Shown here in pieces: positions 8,872 through 17,670 of a DNA stretch of 64,000 nucleotides (position 1 is the stretch's first letter; each line of letters begins with the position of its first letter). The stretch lies in NCBI RefSeq assembly GCF_003569045.1, contig NZ_BFCB01000004.1, positions 399,245-463,244 of the forward strand, written 5' to 3'. Both the position numbers and the translations under genes were made by a program. Source of the stretch: Aggregatilinea lenta. Its GTDB lineage: Bacteria; Chloroflexota; Anaerolineae; Aggregatilineales; Aggregatilineaceae. Under the pieces are notes generated by a model. The model worked only from the letters and a program-made list of their open reading frames with translations. It ran no database searches and was not told where the DNA came from.

Positions 8872-8886
8872 GTAGGAAAGTCCTAC
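8872..8886. promoter_or_regulatory. Inverted repeat upstream of the Tad operon (candidate operator)
   Basis: GTAGGA-AAG-TCCTAC is a perfect 6-bp inverted repeat with a 3-base centre, 117 bases before the cpaB start. It sits in the 200-base gap between the histidine kinase gene and cpaB. It is the size of dyads bound by NarL/LuxR-type dimers, and a NarL-type regulator is encoded just upstream. The link is inference. Confidence 0.4.
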
Positions 8887-8941
8887 CATACCCGATCCGG
8901 CACACAAGGCCGAGCAGCCGCAGAGCAGAATAGGAGACAGG

Positions 8942-8959
8942 CCGGGCGCTCGTGCCCGG
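8942..8959 (-). terminator. Weak terminator-like hairpin after the histidine kinase
   Basis: CCGGGC (8942-8947) pairs with GCCCGG (8954-8959) directly after the kinase stop codon. There is no T run on the minus strand (CCTGTCTCC follows), so it may reduce rather than end transcription into the Tad operon. Confidence 0.35.
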
Positions 8960-10039
8960 TTACGTTGCGGGGAGCAGAATCACGAAGCGGTTAAGCCCCT
9001 CTTCTGCGCTGGTCACGTCGAGCCGTCCCCCCACTAACTCGACGCGTTCTTTCAACGTGCGCAAGCCAAACATATTCTCGTCGTGTGTTTCAGACAGTGC
9101 CTGCACCGGGTCGAAGCCGCGCCCATCGGTATCGATCGTCGATTTGGCCCACTCCGGCCCCATGTCGAGCACAATGTTCACGTTCTTGGCGCTCAGGCTG
9201 TCGCGCGCGTGGCCCATAATTTCCTGAATGGAGCGGAACATCATCACTTCAATATGGCCCGGCAGGCGGCGTTCGTCGCCCAGCACGTTGAGCTGCGTAT
9301 TGATTTCGGTCTTTTCCTGGTAGGCTTCGACGTAGCGCCGGATCGTAGGCACCAGACCCAGATCGTCCAGCATCATCGGGCGCAGGTCGAAGATAAAGTC
9401 GCGCACTTTCTGGAACGTCCCGCTGGCAACCACCTTCAGTTGATCCAGCTCGTCCCGTGCGCGATCGGGGTTGCGGTCGAACAGGCGCTGGCAGATTTCC
9501 GCTTGCAGAATGAAGTTGGTCAGCGACTGTGCGGGCCCGTCGTGCATCTGGCGCGCGAGGCGCTGTCGTTCGGTCTCCTGCGCCTCGACAATACGGATGA
9601 CGACCTGATTGGACAGGCCAGCTTCAGCCGCCGCGGACGATCCGCTGGGCATATACCCTGTCGGGGACGACATGTGATCGGGCAGGACGCCTTCCATCAG
9701 CGCCACGACGCGGGTGAAAGTCTCCTCAAACAACTGCAGCTCTTCCTGCGTCCCTCTGAGCTTTTCGAGCTGGCCCTGCATGGTCAGCAAGCGCGTTTTG
9801 GCGTCGAGCGCGTCGTCGTATGCCGACTTAATGTCCGCGCGCGGAATCGTGTCGAAGTTCCCTTCGATGCGCCGCAGCTGCGAGCTGACCGCCACGTTCT
9901 TCTCGCGCAGCCGGTCGACTTCCAACTGGCTCTGTTCGATGAGCTGCTGATTCTCACGGATTCGCCTGCGTAGCCGGTCGTGCTCGCTGCGAAATTCCGC
10001 CAATACTTCATCTCGTGATGCCATCGCGCTCTGGGCCAT
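8960..10039 (-). CDS. Cytosolic histidine kinase, HisKA_3 (NarL-partner) type
   Basis: The 359-residue protein has no membrane segment. Residues 10-115 are heptad-rich coiled coil (DRLRRRIRENQQLIEQSQLE and onwards). The HisKA_3 dimerisation domain carries the phosphoacceptor in ETERQRLARQMHDGPAQSL (H166). A HATPase_c-like domain follows with DTDGRGFD (303-310) and GLRTLKERVELVGGRL (325-340). The N box is unusual: QEIMGHARDSL at 272-282 has His277 where the family has the Mg-coordinating Asn. It is encoded 37 bases downstream of a NarL-type response regulator, its likely partner, and just before the Tad operon. It probably senses a cytoplasmic cue or another protein. Confidence 0.85.
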   Translation of the reverse strand: MAQSAMASRDEVLAEFRSEHDRLRRRIRENQQLIEQSQLEVDRLREKNVAVSSQLRRIEGNFDTIPRADIKSAYDDALDAKTRLLTMQGQLEKLRGTQEELQLFEETFTRVVALMEGVLPDHMSSPTGYMPSGSSAAAEAGLSNQVVIRIVEAQETERQRLARQMHDGPAQSLTNFILQAEICQRLFDRNPDRARDELDQLKVVASGTFQKVRDFIFDLRPMMLDDLGLVPTIRRYVEAYQEKTEINTQLNVLGDERRLPGHIEVMMFRSIQEIMGHARDSLSAKNVNIVLDMGPEWAKSTIDTDGRGFDPVQALSETHDENMFGLRTLKERVELVGGRLDVTSAEEGLNRFVILLPAT

Positions 10040-10076
10040 GCTGTCTACCTTTTGACTTCCATTTTTGGGTGAGGCC

Positions 10077-10814
10077 TCACCAATCGCGCTTCAAGTCCGG
10101 GTCGGCTTCCCTGGGCCGGACCCAGCCCCGTTTTAATGCATAGACCGCTGCTTGCGTCCGGTCCCGGACGTCCAGTTTCTTCAGAATCGACGTCATATGG
10201 TTCTTGACGGTCTGGTGGCTGATACCCAGCGACTGTGCAATCTCTTTGTTGCTCTTGCCTTGTGTCACGTACTGGAGAATCTCCATCTCGCGCGGGCTGA
10301 GTGGCACAAAATGCTCGCCGGGATCGATCATGTACGGACCGGTTGCCGCTTCGACGCCTGCATCTAGCCACATCCGCAGCGTTTCTTCGTCGAAGGTATG
10401 GTTATCCACCACGTACAGGCCGTTCGCGACGCGGCGCACGATGTCTACCAGCAGTTCCGGCTCGATGTCCTTCGGGCAGTACGCCGACGCGCCCGATCGC
10501 ATAGCGTGCAAAACCTGCTCGCGGTCGTCATAGGCCGTCAGCAGCACGACGCGTGTATTCAGGTGCCCTGCCTTCAAGCGACTCGTCACTTGAAGCCCGT
10601 TCATGTTTGGAAGATTGATGTCGAGAACAACAACATCCGGCTGAAGGTGGTGAACCAGTTCCAGCGCCTCTTCCCCACTCGCGCCTTCACCTATCACCTC
10701 AATGCCCTCTTCAACCTCGAAGAGGTTCCGAACGCCCTGGCGAAACACAGGATGATCGTCCACAATCACGAGGCGGAGAGTGCGCAGATCGTCACCCACT
10801 TGGCTATCACTCAT
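10077..10814 (-). CDS. NarL/FixJ-family response regulator
   Basis: The 245-residue DNA-binding regulator has an N-terminal receiver (about 14-130) with D19/D20, phosphoacceptor D65 (VVVLDINLPNMNG) and the conserved Lys in YCPKDI. The C-terminal LuxR-type helix-turn-helix (about 172-232) is LSPREMEILQYVTQGKSNKE followed by IAQSLGISHQTVKNHMTSIL. All key residues are present. It is in an operon with the HisKA_3 kinase that follows. The next downstream genes in the same direction are the Tad cluster, a plausible target. A candidate promoter lies at 10882-10911. Confidence 0.92.
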   Translation of the reverse strand: MSDSQVGDDLRTLRLVIVDDHPVFRQGVRNLFEVEEGIEVIGEGASGEEALELVHHLQPDVVVLDINLPNMNGLQVTSRLKAGHLNTRVVLLTAYDDREQVLHAMRSGASAYCPKDIEPELLVDIVRRVANGLYVVDNHTFDEETLRMWLDAGVEAATGPYMIDPGEHFVPLSPREMEILQYVTQGKSNKEIAQSLGISHQTVKNHMTSILKKLDVRDRTQAAVYALKRGWVRPREADPDLKRDW

Positions 10815-10881
10815 TCGGGAACGTGGCCCCTCACATTTACAATGATCCTAAATTCTCGATCCTATATTTACGTTTCCGCGA

Positions 10882-10911
10882 GTATACCATAGACCAAAAT
10901 CAGCGCACAAG
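10882..10911 (-). promoter_or_regulatory. Candidate promoter for the two-component operon
   Basis: On the minus strand TTGTGC (10906-10911) and TATACT (10882-10887) are separated by 18 bases. The -10 is good and the -35 is partial. The start point would be near 10875, giving a leader of about 60 bases before the response regulator ATG. Confidence 0.45.
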
Positions 10912-10967
10912 CTACCACACTGGAAGGTAGCAAGGCAGCGCAAGGTAGCCTCGCAACCGTGCGGCCC

Positions 10968-12560
10968 TTACGGGCGTCCCAACTCACCCGCCCCACAGGC
11001 TGCGGGCCAGTGCAACGCATAAACGGCCATGTTCCCCTGCCCTTCGGCACGCGCGTAAGGTGCGTCCGTGACGAATACAGGCGCGTCGCCCAGGCGCGGA
11101 TCGTCCGGGTCAGCGGGGATCTGGCTCGGCAGCGCGACCAGATAGCGCGCATCGCGCGTGCACATCAGATCCATCAGCGCCGCGTCATCGCGGATGATCG
11201 GCACCACATCCGGCGTCACCAGCCCGGCGAGGTCCACGAGCGGATGGGGGGCATAGTAGCCCAGTGCGCCGATGTCGTGCGCGGCCAGCGTGACGTCCGG
11301 CGGAATATTCGCCTCCACCCATTTCGCCGTCGCGACCATTTCGCTCTGGATGATCCGCACGTCCCGGCCATATGCCTGCGCGCCGACCACCCAGAACACC
11401 CCGAACAGCGCCGCGACAGACACGGCAAGGCTGCGGCTGAGCACGCGGCGGGCCATCGTGCGCCGCGATCCGCGCACGATCATCAGCGTGCCCGCCACCC
11501 CATACAATACCAGCGGCGGCAGCGCCGGAATCACGTAGCGGCCATGCTGGTAACTGGCGGGCAGGCGCAGCGCGTATGCCGAGAGATCGAGCACCGTCCA
11601 GGCCAGCGGCAGCAGCAGGAGTGCCTCCGCGCGTGAGGCATGCAGCCGCCGTATCACGGCGACAACCGCCACAACAATTCCCGGCAGCAGCATCAACTGC
11701 GCACCCGCCAGAATCGGCGTCAGCAGCCGCGCGTAGCGCTCAGCAATCGACAGGTCCAGCAGCGGCGCATATTCGGCCTGCTTCGCGGAGGCGGTATCCG
11801 GCAGCACCGATCCGGCGATATCCAGGTTCAGCAGCGCATACGGCAGCATGCCAAGCAGCCAGCCCGCCACGAGGCCCGCGCCCCATGCCGTCAAATCGAT
11901 CCACCCGTCCCGGTTGCGCGGCCAGACAGCGGCTGCGGCCAGCCCCACCAGGGACACCAGTCCCGCGCCTTCGGGCCGGGTGGCAGTTAGGGCTGCGCCC
12001 GCCAATCCGGCTGCGCCGCCGCTCAGCGCCCGCAGGGATCGCGGCATCGGATGAGCCGCCTCATCGATCCCCCGCACGCCCAGCAGCGTCACGCCAAGCA
12101 GCAGCGCACAAAACAGGCTTGTCTCCATGCCAGATGCCGCCGCCCAGACCAGATGCCACGTCAGCACGGTCGCCAGCCCGGTCCACAGCCCAATCTGCTT
12201 GAGCGCCGGGAAGAACCGTTCCGCCAGCCGCGCCGCGAACCATCCGCATGCGGACAACGTCACCGCGCCGAGCGCAAACGTCCATACGAAGATCGGCACG
12301 CCGAGCCAGTGTCCCGCCGCCAGCAGTAGCGTGTACAGGGGCGAGGTCGCCGCCGCGCTGGCGTGCCCGGCCAGGAACGCCCATTCACCATGCGCCGCGA
12401 GATTGCGCGCGTACGCCTGGTGAATCCACGCATCATCGAGCGCGAAACCCACCTCGTACGTCGCCGCCGACACCGCGACGTAAACCACCACGCCCAGTGT
12501 CGCCACCAGCGCGATCAGCGCATCCCGTTGAGTCACCCGCCGCCGCATGTCACTTCCCAT
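10968..12560 (-). CDS. Multi-pass membrane protein, GT-C glycosyltransferase-like (1 of 3)
   Basis: The 530-residue protein has about 10-12 hydrophobic helices. The first outer loop carries FALDDAWIHQAYARNLAAHG, an acidic Asp-Asp placed as in GT-C enzymes such as ArnT or mannosyltransferases, where the catalytic Asp follows the first membrane helix. The C-terminal approximately 100 residues form a soluble outer domain (AKWVEANIPPDVTLAAHDIG ... ARYLVALPSQ). The likely role is transfer of a sugar or lipid-linked sugar at the outer face of the membrane; substrate unknown. It overlaps the preceding gene by 11 bases, so translation is probably coupled. Sequence similarity is not strong enough to name an enzyme. 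Confidence 0.8.
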   Translation of the reverse strand: MGSDMRRRVTQRDALIALVATLGVVVYVAVSAATYEVGFALDDAWIHQAYARNLAAHGEWAFLAGHASAAATSPLYTLLLAAGHWLGVPIFVWTFALGAVTLSACGWFAARLAERFFPALKQIGLWTGLATVLTWHLVWAAASGMETSLFCALLLGVTLLGVRGIDEAAHPMPRSLRALSGGAAGLAGAALTATRPEGAGLVSLVGLAAAAVWPRNRDGWIDLTAWGAGLVAGWLLGMLPYALLNLDIAGSVLPDTASAKQAEYAPLLDLSIAERYARLLTPILAGAQLMLLPGIVVAVVAVIRRLHASRAEALLLLPLAWTVLDLSAYALRLPASYQHGRYVIPALPPLVLYGVAGTLMIVRGSRRTMARRVLSRSLAVSVAALFGVFWVVGAQAYGRDVRIIQSEMVATAKWVEANIPPDVTLAAHDIGALGYYAPHPLVDLAGLVTPDVVPIIRDDAALMDLMCTRDARYLVALPSQIPADPDDPRLGDAPVFVTDAPYARAEGQGNMAVYALHWPAACGAGELGRP

Positions 12561-14115
12561 CGCCGCTCACGATCTCGAACAGGCGTAGATCGTCGCCAGG
12601 GTCTGCCGTTCCCTGGTCATAGACCCGACGTTCGCGCAAGAATGAGACATGCGACCGGCCTAAATAAAGGTCGTCAAATGGGCGTGTGCGGTCGGCATCC
12701 AACACGAGATGCGTCACGCCATACTGCGCCGCGATTTCCGTCACAGCGCTGGGGTCCGCGTTGGGCAGCACCACGCCGCCCAGCCCGGTATGGTAGTAGA
12801 GGCTCGCCGGATTATTGATCATCACTACGGCGTCCGCAGGCAGGTCCGCAGGCAGCGCTTCGTAGGCTTTGTCCGCCGTATTCCATGCATCGCGGCGTCC
12901 CAGGAGCAGGCCCAGGCTCAGCGCCACCGCCAGCGCCACCAGCGCGCTCGAAAAGACGCGCTGCGCCTGCCGTCGTTTCCAGCCCCGGCGCACTGCCGCC
13001 CACGCGATCGCGTCGTCCAGCCCGGCCAACCCAAACGCCGCCCAGAAGGGCAGCAATGCCGAGGAGGAGTGGAACAGTCCGCCCCGGTAGCCCGGATAGG
13101 CGAACACGAACGTCATCGCCAAATGCAGCCCAATCGCGTACAGCGTCACGCCGGGCGCCCACGGATGCCGCCGCCGCGTGATCAAGCCGAGCAGCACGAA
13201 AGGGCCCAGTACGATCCACGTTTCGACGGCGACGAACGTGCCCACGTTGTTCTGGAATGCCACCCACCGCGACTCGATGATGTTCCCGGCGCCCCAGTGC
13301 AGGAAGTCGTTCAGTGTCACGCCCGGCGGATAGTTGACGAGATCCTCGTAGCCGCGCAGCCACACGGTTTGCATACCACCCACCGGCAGCGGCGTGCCGA
13401 TCACCGACAGGTTGCGTACAAACCACGGCAGCATCACGATCAGGTAGGCGATCAGCACCACAGCGGCCCGCAGGATGCGCTGCTTCGCGGACGCTGCCCC
13501 ATTCGGCCACAGGGCGACGAGCAGCGCGACTAACAGCACCAGCAGGCCATCGGCGCGCGTCAGGTGTGCGAGTGCGCTGCAGGCGCCTGCCAGCGCGAAC
13601 CACCGCCACGATCCCTGCGCGCGCCCCTGTCCCATGGCGGCCAGCGCACCCCCGCCAACCAGTCCATACAGCGCAAAGGTGTCCGTCCCGGTCCAGTACG
13701 GCGCGAAGAATCCACCGAACAGCACCAGCAGTGCGCCCACGATCGCATGGCGTTGCGTCTGCCCCACCTGCCACCCGATCCACGCAGCCAGCGTCACCAG
13801 TCCTGCCAGGCACAGCGCCGACGATACTTGGGCCGCGCCGAACGACACGCCCAGCAGAGCCGCACTCCCTGCGATCACCAGCGATTCGAGCGGCATCCAA
13901 TACGTATGGCTCGGTCCCGGCAGATGATCGGGCGCGTTCAGGTAGATCCACAGGTACGGATCGGTCAGCCCATCGCCGTCCGCCAGACGCGCTCCGGCAT
14001 TGTAATAGTAGTAGGCATCGGTGTAGCCCGGTTGGGAAATGAGCGTGGCATAGCCTCCGGCGACAACCAGCGCTACCACGAACACAGAGACGTAAAACCG
14101 GCGCGAGAGCATCAT
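12550..14115 (-). CDS. Multi-pass membrane protein, GT-C glycosyltransferase-like (2 of 3)
   Basis: The 521-residue protein resembles its neighbour in layout. An N-terminal helix is followed by an outer loop with QPGYTDAYYYYNAGARLADG, including the acidic residue expected in GT-C proteins. About ten helices come next, then a C-terminal soluble domain (ADAVVMINNPASLYYHTGLG ... VTHLVLDADRTRPFDDLYLG). The repeated late motif about an outer domain handling a small ligand suggests a common role with the genes on either side. It overlaps the next gene by 11 bases and follows the third GT-C gene by 39 bases, so the three probably form one transcript. Confidence 0.8.
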   Translation of the reverse strand: MMLSRRFYVSVFVVALVVAGGYATLISQPGYTDAYYYYNAGARLADGDGLTDPYLWIYLNAPDHLPGPSHTYWMPLESLVIAGSAALLGVSFGAAQVSSALCLAGLVTLAAWIGWQVGQTQRHAIVGALLVLFGGFFAPYWTGTDTFALYGLVGGGALAAMGQGRAQGSWRWFALAGACSALAHLTRADGLLVLLVALLVALWPNGAASAKQRILRAAVVLIAYLIVMLPWFVRNLSVIGTPLPVGGMQTVWLRGYEDLVNYPPGVTLNDFLHWGAGNIIESRWVAFQNNVGTFVAVETWIVLGPFVLLGLITRRRHPWAPGVTLYAIGLHLAMTFVFAYPGYRGGLFHSSSALLPFWAAFGLAGLDDAIAWAAVRRGWKRRQAQRVFSSALVALAVALSLGLLLGRRDAWNTADKAYEALPADLPADAVVMINNPASLYYHTGLGGVVLPNADPSAVTEIAAQYGVTHLVLDADRTRPFDDLYLGRSHVSFLRERRVYDQGTADPGDDLRLFEIVSGDGK

Positions 14116-14154
14116 GGCGCTGCCGCCCCGGCAAAAAAACCAAACGCCACGACC

Positions 14155-15651
14155 CTACCCCTCCTGCCGCACAAAGATCACGGACCGGCCATCGTCAAAC
14201 TGCTGTTCCTGCCACGTATCAGCGTGGTCGCGCAACCCGCTGGCAAGCACGCTGTCCGCCTCGATGACCACGAAGCCAATGCTCTGTTCTTTAAGCCGAT
14301 CCAGCCAATTGTCCTGCAGATAGGTAGTCTTCAGATACTCGCGCAGGAAGGCGTCGTCGTACAGGTCCGTGCGCCCGTCAACGTACACCGGCACGTCCGG
14401 CGCGGCGAACATCAGGTAGCCGCCCCAGTTGTACGCGTTGAACATCGCGCCGGGCGGTGGGGTATCATGCAAATAGGCCGCCGCCTCAACCGGCAGATTG
14501 GCACGCTGGACCTTTTCCATATCCGCCGAGTTCAGCGTGAGGACGATCTGCGCCAGGGCAGCCAGCGTGATGACGGCCAGCAGCAGCCAGTTGATCGCCA
14601 GCCGCGCGCCACGCGCGCGCCGCGCCGGGACGATTTGCCAACCCCGATCGGTCAGCCAGCCATCGATTGCGCGCGTCAGCACCGGGGTCGCGACGATAGC
14701 GAACACGGCGATGTTGCGCGCCGACGACAGTGCCATGAAACCCGTACCGGCCACCAGCGCCAGATCCGTCCAATCGATCCGCCGCGTGTCCAGGCCCTGC
14801 GCGGCCAGCACACCGAGCAGCAGCAGCGCAAATGCCCAGGTCGTTGGGTCGTGGAAGTTCGGCGAGGCCCATTCCTGAATGTAGTCCTGCAGCACGCCGA
14901 TCTGGACCGTACGCAGCGGATAAGCCAGCATCGTCAGGCCGTAGGGATTCAGCACCACAGCCGGCACGGATACGACAAGCACGAGCGCCTGCTTACGCAA
15001 CCGCCCCCAGCGCACGACACGCTCGTCTTCGGGGTTGAACAGGTTACCCAATACCTCCCCCGCCAGCGCGCCAACCATGAAGATGAACCCGATCGCGAAG
15101 CCGCCGTGCAGGTTGGACCACACCGCCATCAGCAGTGGAATCAACCACAGGCGGTCGATACCGCGCCGCTTGTAGAGGTGCAGCAGATAGAGCACGACCG
15201 CGCCGAGCACAAACGAGAACATCTGGGGGCGTGGCGACCAGAACACCGCTGCCGCCGCCGCGCCCAACACCACCGCAAACGCGCGCAAATAGGCGTTGCC
15301 CGCACACATCAGGTACACCGGCGCCATGCCTGCTGTCGCCAGTGCCGCCGTCAGCAGCGCCAGGCCGATATTGCCCGCGTCACCAGGTTCAGTGCCGCCG
15401 CCGAACAGATCGTAGGCAGTGTACAGGATCATCTGCGATCCCCAACTGTGATCGATCCACTCGTGACTGAGCCGCGTATGCGAAAACGGGTCCGTGTGGG
15501 GGATTTGGCCCGTTTCGACGATCCGCTCTCCGCTCCGCAGATGCCACCACGTATCGGTATCCACCGGGACACGTACTGCGATGGCAAACAGCATGACGAA
15601 CAAGATCGCGACGGCCAGCCGCTCGGTCGTCAGTTTGCGCACAAAGGCCAT
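14155..15651 (-). CDS. Multi-pass membrane protein, GT-C glycosyltransferase-like (3 of 3)
   Basis: The 498-residue protein begins with one membrane helix followed by VDTDTWWHLRSGERIVETGQ, a motif common in uncharacterised GT-C-like membrane proteins. HEWIDHSWGSQMIL comes next. About ten further helices follow, and a C-terminal outer segment contains PDVPVYVDGRTDLYDDAFLR. Function is probably sugar transfer or lipid-linked sugar handling at the outer membrane face; nothing visible fixes a substrate. It is the first of three adjacent related genes and starts 25 bases after the DUF389 gene ends. Confidence 0.8.
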   Translation of the reverse strand: MAFVRKLTTERLAVAILFVMLFAIAVRVPVDTDTWWHLRSGERIVETGQIPHTDPFSHTRLSHEWIDHSWGSQMILYTAYDLFGGGTEPGDAGNIGLALLTAALATAGMAPVYLMCAGNAYLRAFAVVLGAAAAAVFWSPRPQMFSFVLGAVVLYLLHLYKRRGIDRLWLIPLLMAVWSNLHGGFAIGFIFMVGALAGEVLGNLFNPEDERVVRWGRLRKQALVLVVSVPAVVLNPYGLTMLAYPLRTVQIGVLQDYIQEWASPNFHDPTTWAFALLLLGVLAAQGLDTRRIDWTDLALVAGTGFMALSSARNIAVFAIVATPVLTRAIDGWLTDRGWQIVPARRARGARLAINWLLLAVITLAALAQIVLTLNSADMEKVQRANLPVEAAAYLHDTPPPGAMFNAYNWGGYLMFAAPDVPVYVDGRTDLYDDAFLREYLKTTYLQDNWLDRLKEQSIGFVVIEADSVLASGLRDHADTWQEQQFDDGRSVIFVRQEG

Positions 15652-15675
15652 AAACTCGCCCTGCCTCTTGCCCTA

Positions 15676-17523
15676 TCAGGGCCGGATTCCCGGATCGGAC
15701 GGCTCCGCCTGCTGCGGCGTGATCGCGCGCCAGTTGGTCACCGTCAGTTTCACGTCCTCGTCGAACTCGTCGGTTAGCGCGTTCTGCGCCGCATACACCG
15801 CGACCGATGACACCCAATCGGAACTGAGTACTGTCGCCGTCACGAGCAATGGATCCCCAGTCGTCAGCTTCACTTCAAGCACGTCAGCGTCGGGCAGCTC
15901 TGCTTCCAGGATCGAGCGCGCCGCGTCGGTCTGGCGCTCCATGCGCACCGCGTTCAGAAACGCGCTGCCCAACGGCACGGTCAGCAGCAGCAGCAGGCCC
16001 AGCGACAGCCCCCAGCCAAAGCGCATGCGCAGTTGCTCGCCGGGACGCACGCCCAGCCACATGAACACGACCGCCCCGGCCAGACTGATGCTGACGATGT
16101 TGGTCAGGAACAACAGGCCCGCACCGGACGCCAGCATGCTGTCCCCAAACGCCAGCGCAAGACCACCCGTACACAGCGGCGGCACCAGGGCAGCCGCGAT
16201 CGCCACACCCGCCAGCGCCGAGGGGATGTCCTTGCGCGCCAGGGCATACGCGCCCGCCGCGCCGGACGCCAGCGCCACACCCATATCGATCAGCGACGGT
16301 TGGCCGCGTGCCAGCATTTCCGCCGTCGAAAAGTTGACCGGCATTGACACGCCGACCAGGATCGCCACCAGCAGCGCGATCAACACGCCGATGCCGGTGG
16401 TCAGCGCCGACCGCCGCAGCAGCGCGGGCTGCCCCCGGATCAGCCCGACTGAAAACGACATCAGCGGCGACATTAACGGGGCGACGAGCATCGCGCCGAT
16501 GATCACCGCCGAGCTGTTTTGCAGCAGCCCGAAGCTCGCCAGCACCGACGACAGCAGCATCAGCACCACAAAATTGATGCTGACGTGGCTCGTTTCCAGC
16601 GCAACGCGCTCGACCTCGCTGCGTTCGTATGGTGTCAGCGTCGGCGAAAAACGCGCCAGCAGCAGCCGCCCCGCGCGCTCCAGGGCGGGCAGATCGTCGC
16701 GCATGGCGCGTTTGACCACCAGCACCGGCCCAGACGCCTGCGCCAGCACACGCTGCGTGACCGTGCCGTAGATCCAGCGGTCGAGCGAGCTGCGCTCTGA
16801 AAACGCGAGCACAATCAGATCGTCGGGATCGCTGCGCGAGAGGATACCCGCCGCAATGTCACCGGCCTGAACCACTTGGCGCTGCACCTGGCGTGCGTCC
16901 GGCACGTCCTGCAGCGACGCTTCGATCCGCCCCAGCCCGTACCAGCTCGGCATGTTCGGCGTCGTCTGCACGTGCACAGCAGACGCCTGCACGCCCATCG
17001 ATCCCGCCAGAAACACGCCGAACCGCGCCGCAATCTGCGAATGCTCGCGGCCATCCAGCGGCAGGATGATACGGTCGATATCTTCGAGCACGTGGCGCAC
17101 ATGTGGCGGAGTGCGGAAGACGAGCAAGTCGCAGGGCGTGGTACGCGCCACGGCGTCCACCACCGGGCCGAGTTCGACCTTGCCCTTCGACTGCGCCTCG
17201 AAGCCCATCAACAGCAGCGTTGCGCCCTGCTCCCGCGCCGAGTCGAGGATACCGCGCGCGACACTCGTCGCGCTGCGCGTCAGCAGCTCAACCGGCGAGC
17301 CGGACGCGTGCTCCTTCTCGACGATCTCTTGAAGCTCTTCCAGCGGTTCGCTGTCGTCTTCGCCCGAACCGAGCACCACGTACAGCGCCCACACGTCGCC
17401 CTTCTGCGGCGTTGCCAGCTTGCACGCCAGCCGGATCAGGTCCGGCGCGGTGGCCGGATTGGCGACCGGCACCAACACCCGCCGGGTGTCTACCAACGTC
17501 TGATTTGTCTTATCGTCGCCCAT
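15676..17523 (-). CDS. Two universal-stress domains fused to a DUF389 membrane protein
   Basis: The 615-residue protein has three parts. Residues about 13-140 and 146-265 look like two UspA-type domains (RRVLVPVANPATAPDLIRLA; RIILPLDGREHSQIAARFGV; each ends in the typical CDLLVFR or GPVLVVKR strand). Residues about 310-500 are a DUF389/TIGR00341-type membrane region with NSSAVIIGAMLVAPLMSPLM and LVPPLCTGGLALAFG. A soluble C-terminal approximately 100 residues follows. The DUF389 family is uncharacterised; an adenine-nucleotide-sensing role is only suggested by the Usp domains. It is divergent from the HEGTH protein gene. The ribosome-binding site is weak. Confidence 0.85.
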   Translation of the reverse strand: MGDDKTNQTLVDTRRVLVPVANPATAPDLIRLACKLATPQKGDVWALYVVLGSGEDDSEPLEELQEIVEKEHASGSPVELLTRSATSVARGILDSAREQGATLLLMGFEAQSKGKVELGPVVDAVARTTPCDLLVFRTPPHVRHVLEDIDRIILPLDGREHSQIAARFGVFLAGSMGVQASAVHVQTTPNMPSWYGLGRIEASLQDVPDARQVQRQVVQAGDIAAGILSRSDPDDLIVLAFSERSSLDRWIYGTVTQRVLAQASGPVLVVKRAMRDDLPALERAGRLLLARFSPTLTPYERSEVERVALETSHVSINFVVLMLLSSVLASFGLLQNSSAVIIGAMLVAPLMSPLMSFSVGLIRGQPALLRRSALTTGIGVLIALLVAILVGVSMPVNFSTAEMLARGQPSLIDMGVALASGAAGAYALARKDIPSALAGVAIAAALVPPLCTGGLALAFGDSMLASGAGLLFLTNIVSISLAGAVVFMWLGVRPGEQLRMRFGWGLSLGLLLLLTVPLGSAFLNAVRMERQTDAARSILEAELPDADVLEVKLTTGDPLLVTATVLSSDWVSSVAVYAAQNALTDEFDEDVKLTVTNWRAITPQQAEPSDPGIRP

Positions 17524-17670
17524 AGGATTTGATGTCGGGGTCCCTTAGTTGGCTTAGGACAAAAGCAGCATTGAGATCATACCCAGCAAAATCATACACT
17601 CCAATTCGGCATGGCGAAACCTATCGGAACACCGTAAGATATCGCCAGTGATTGACGGGAAGGATGAACG

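Noticed and set aside
13564..15777. Long plus-strand open frame opposite the GT-C-like genes
   Set aside because: It spans three frames of recognised membrane proteins and has no hydrophobic segments or motifs.
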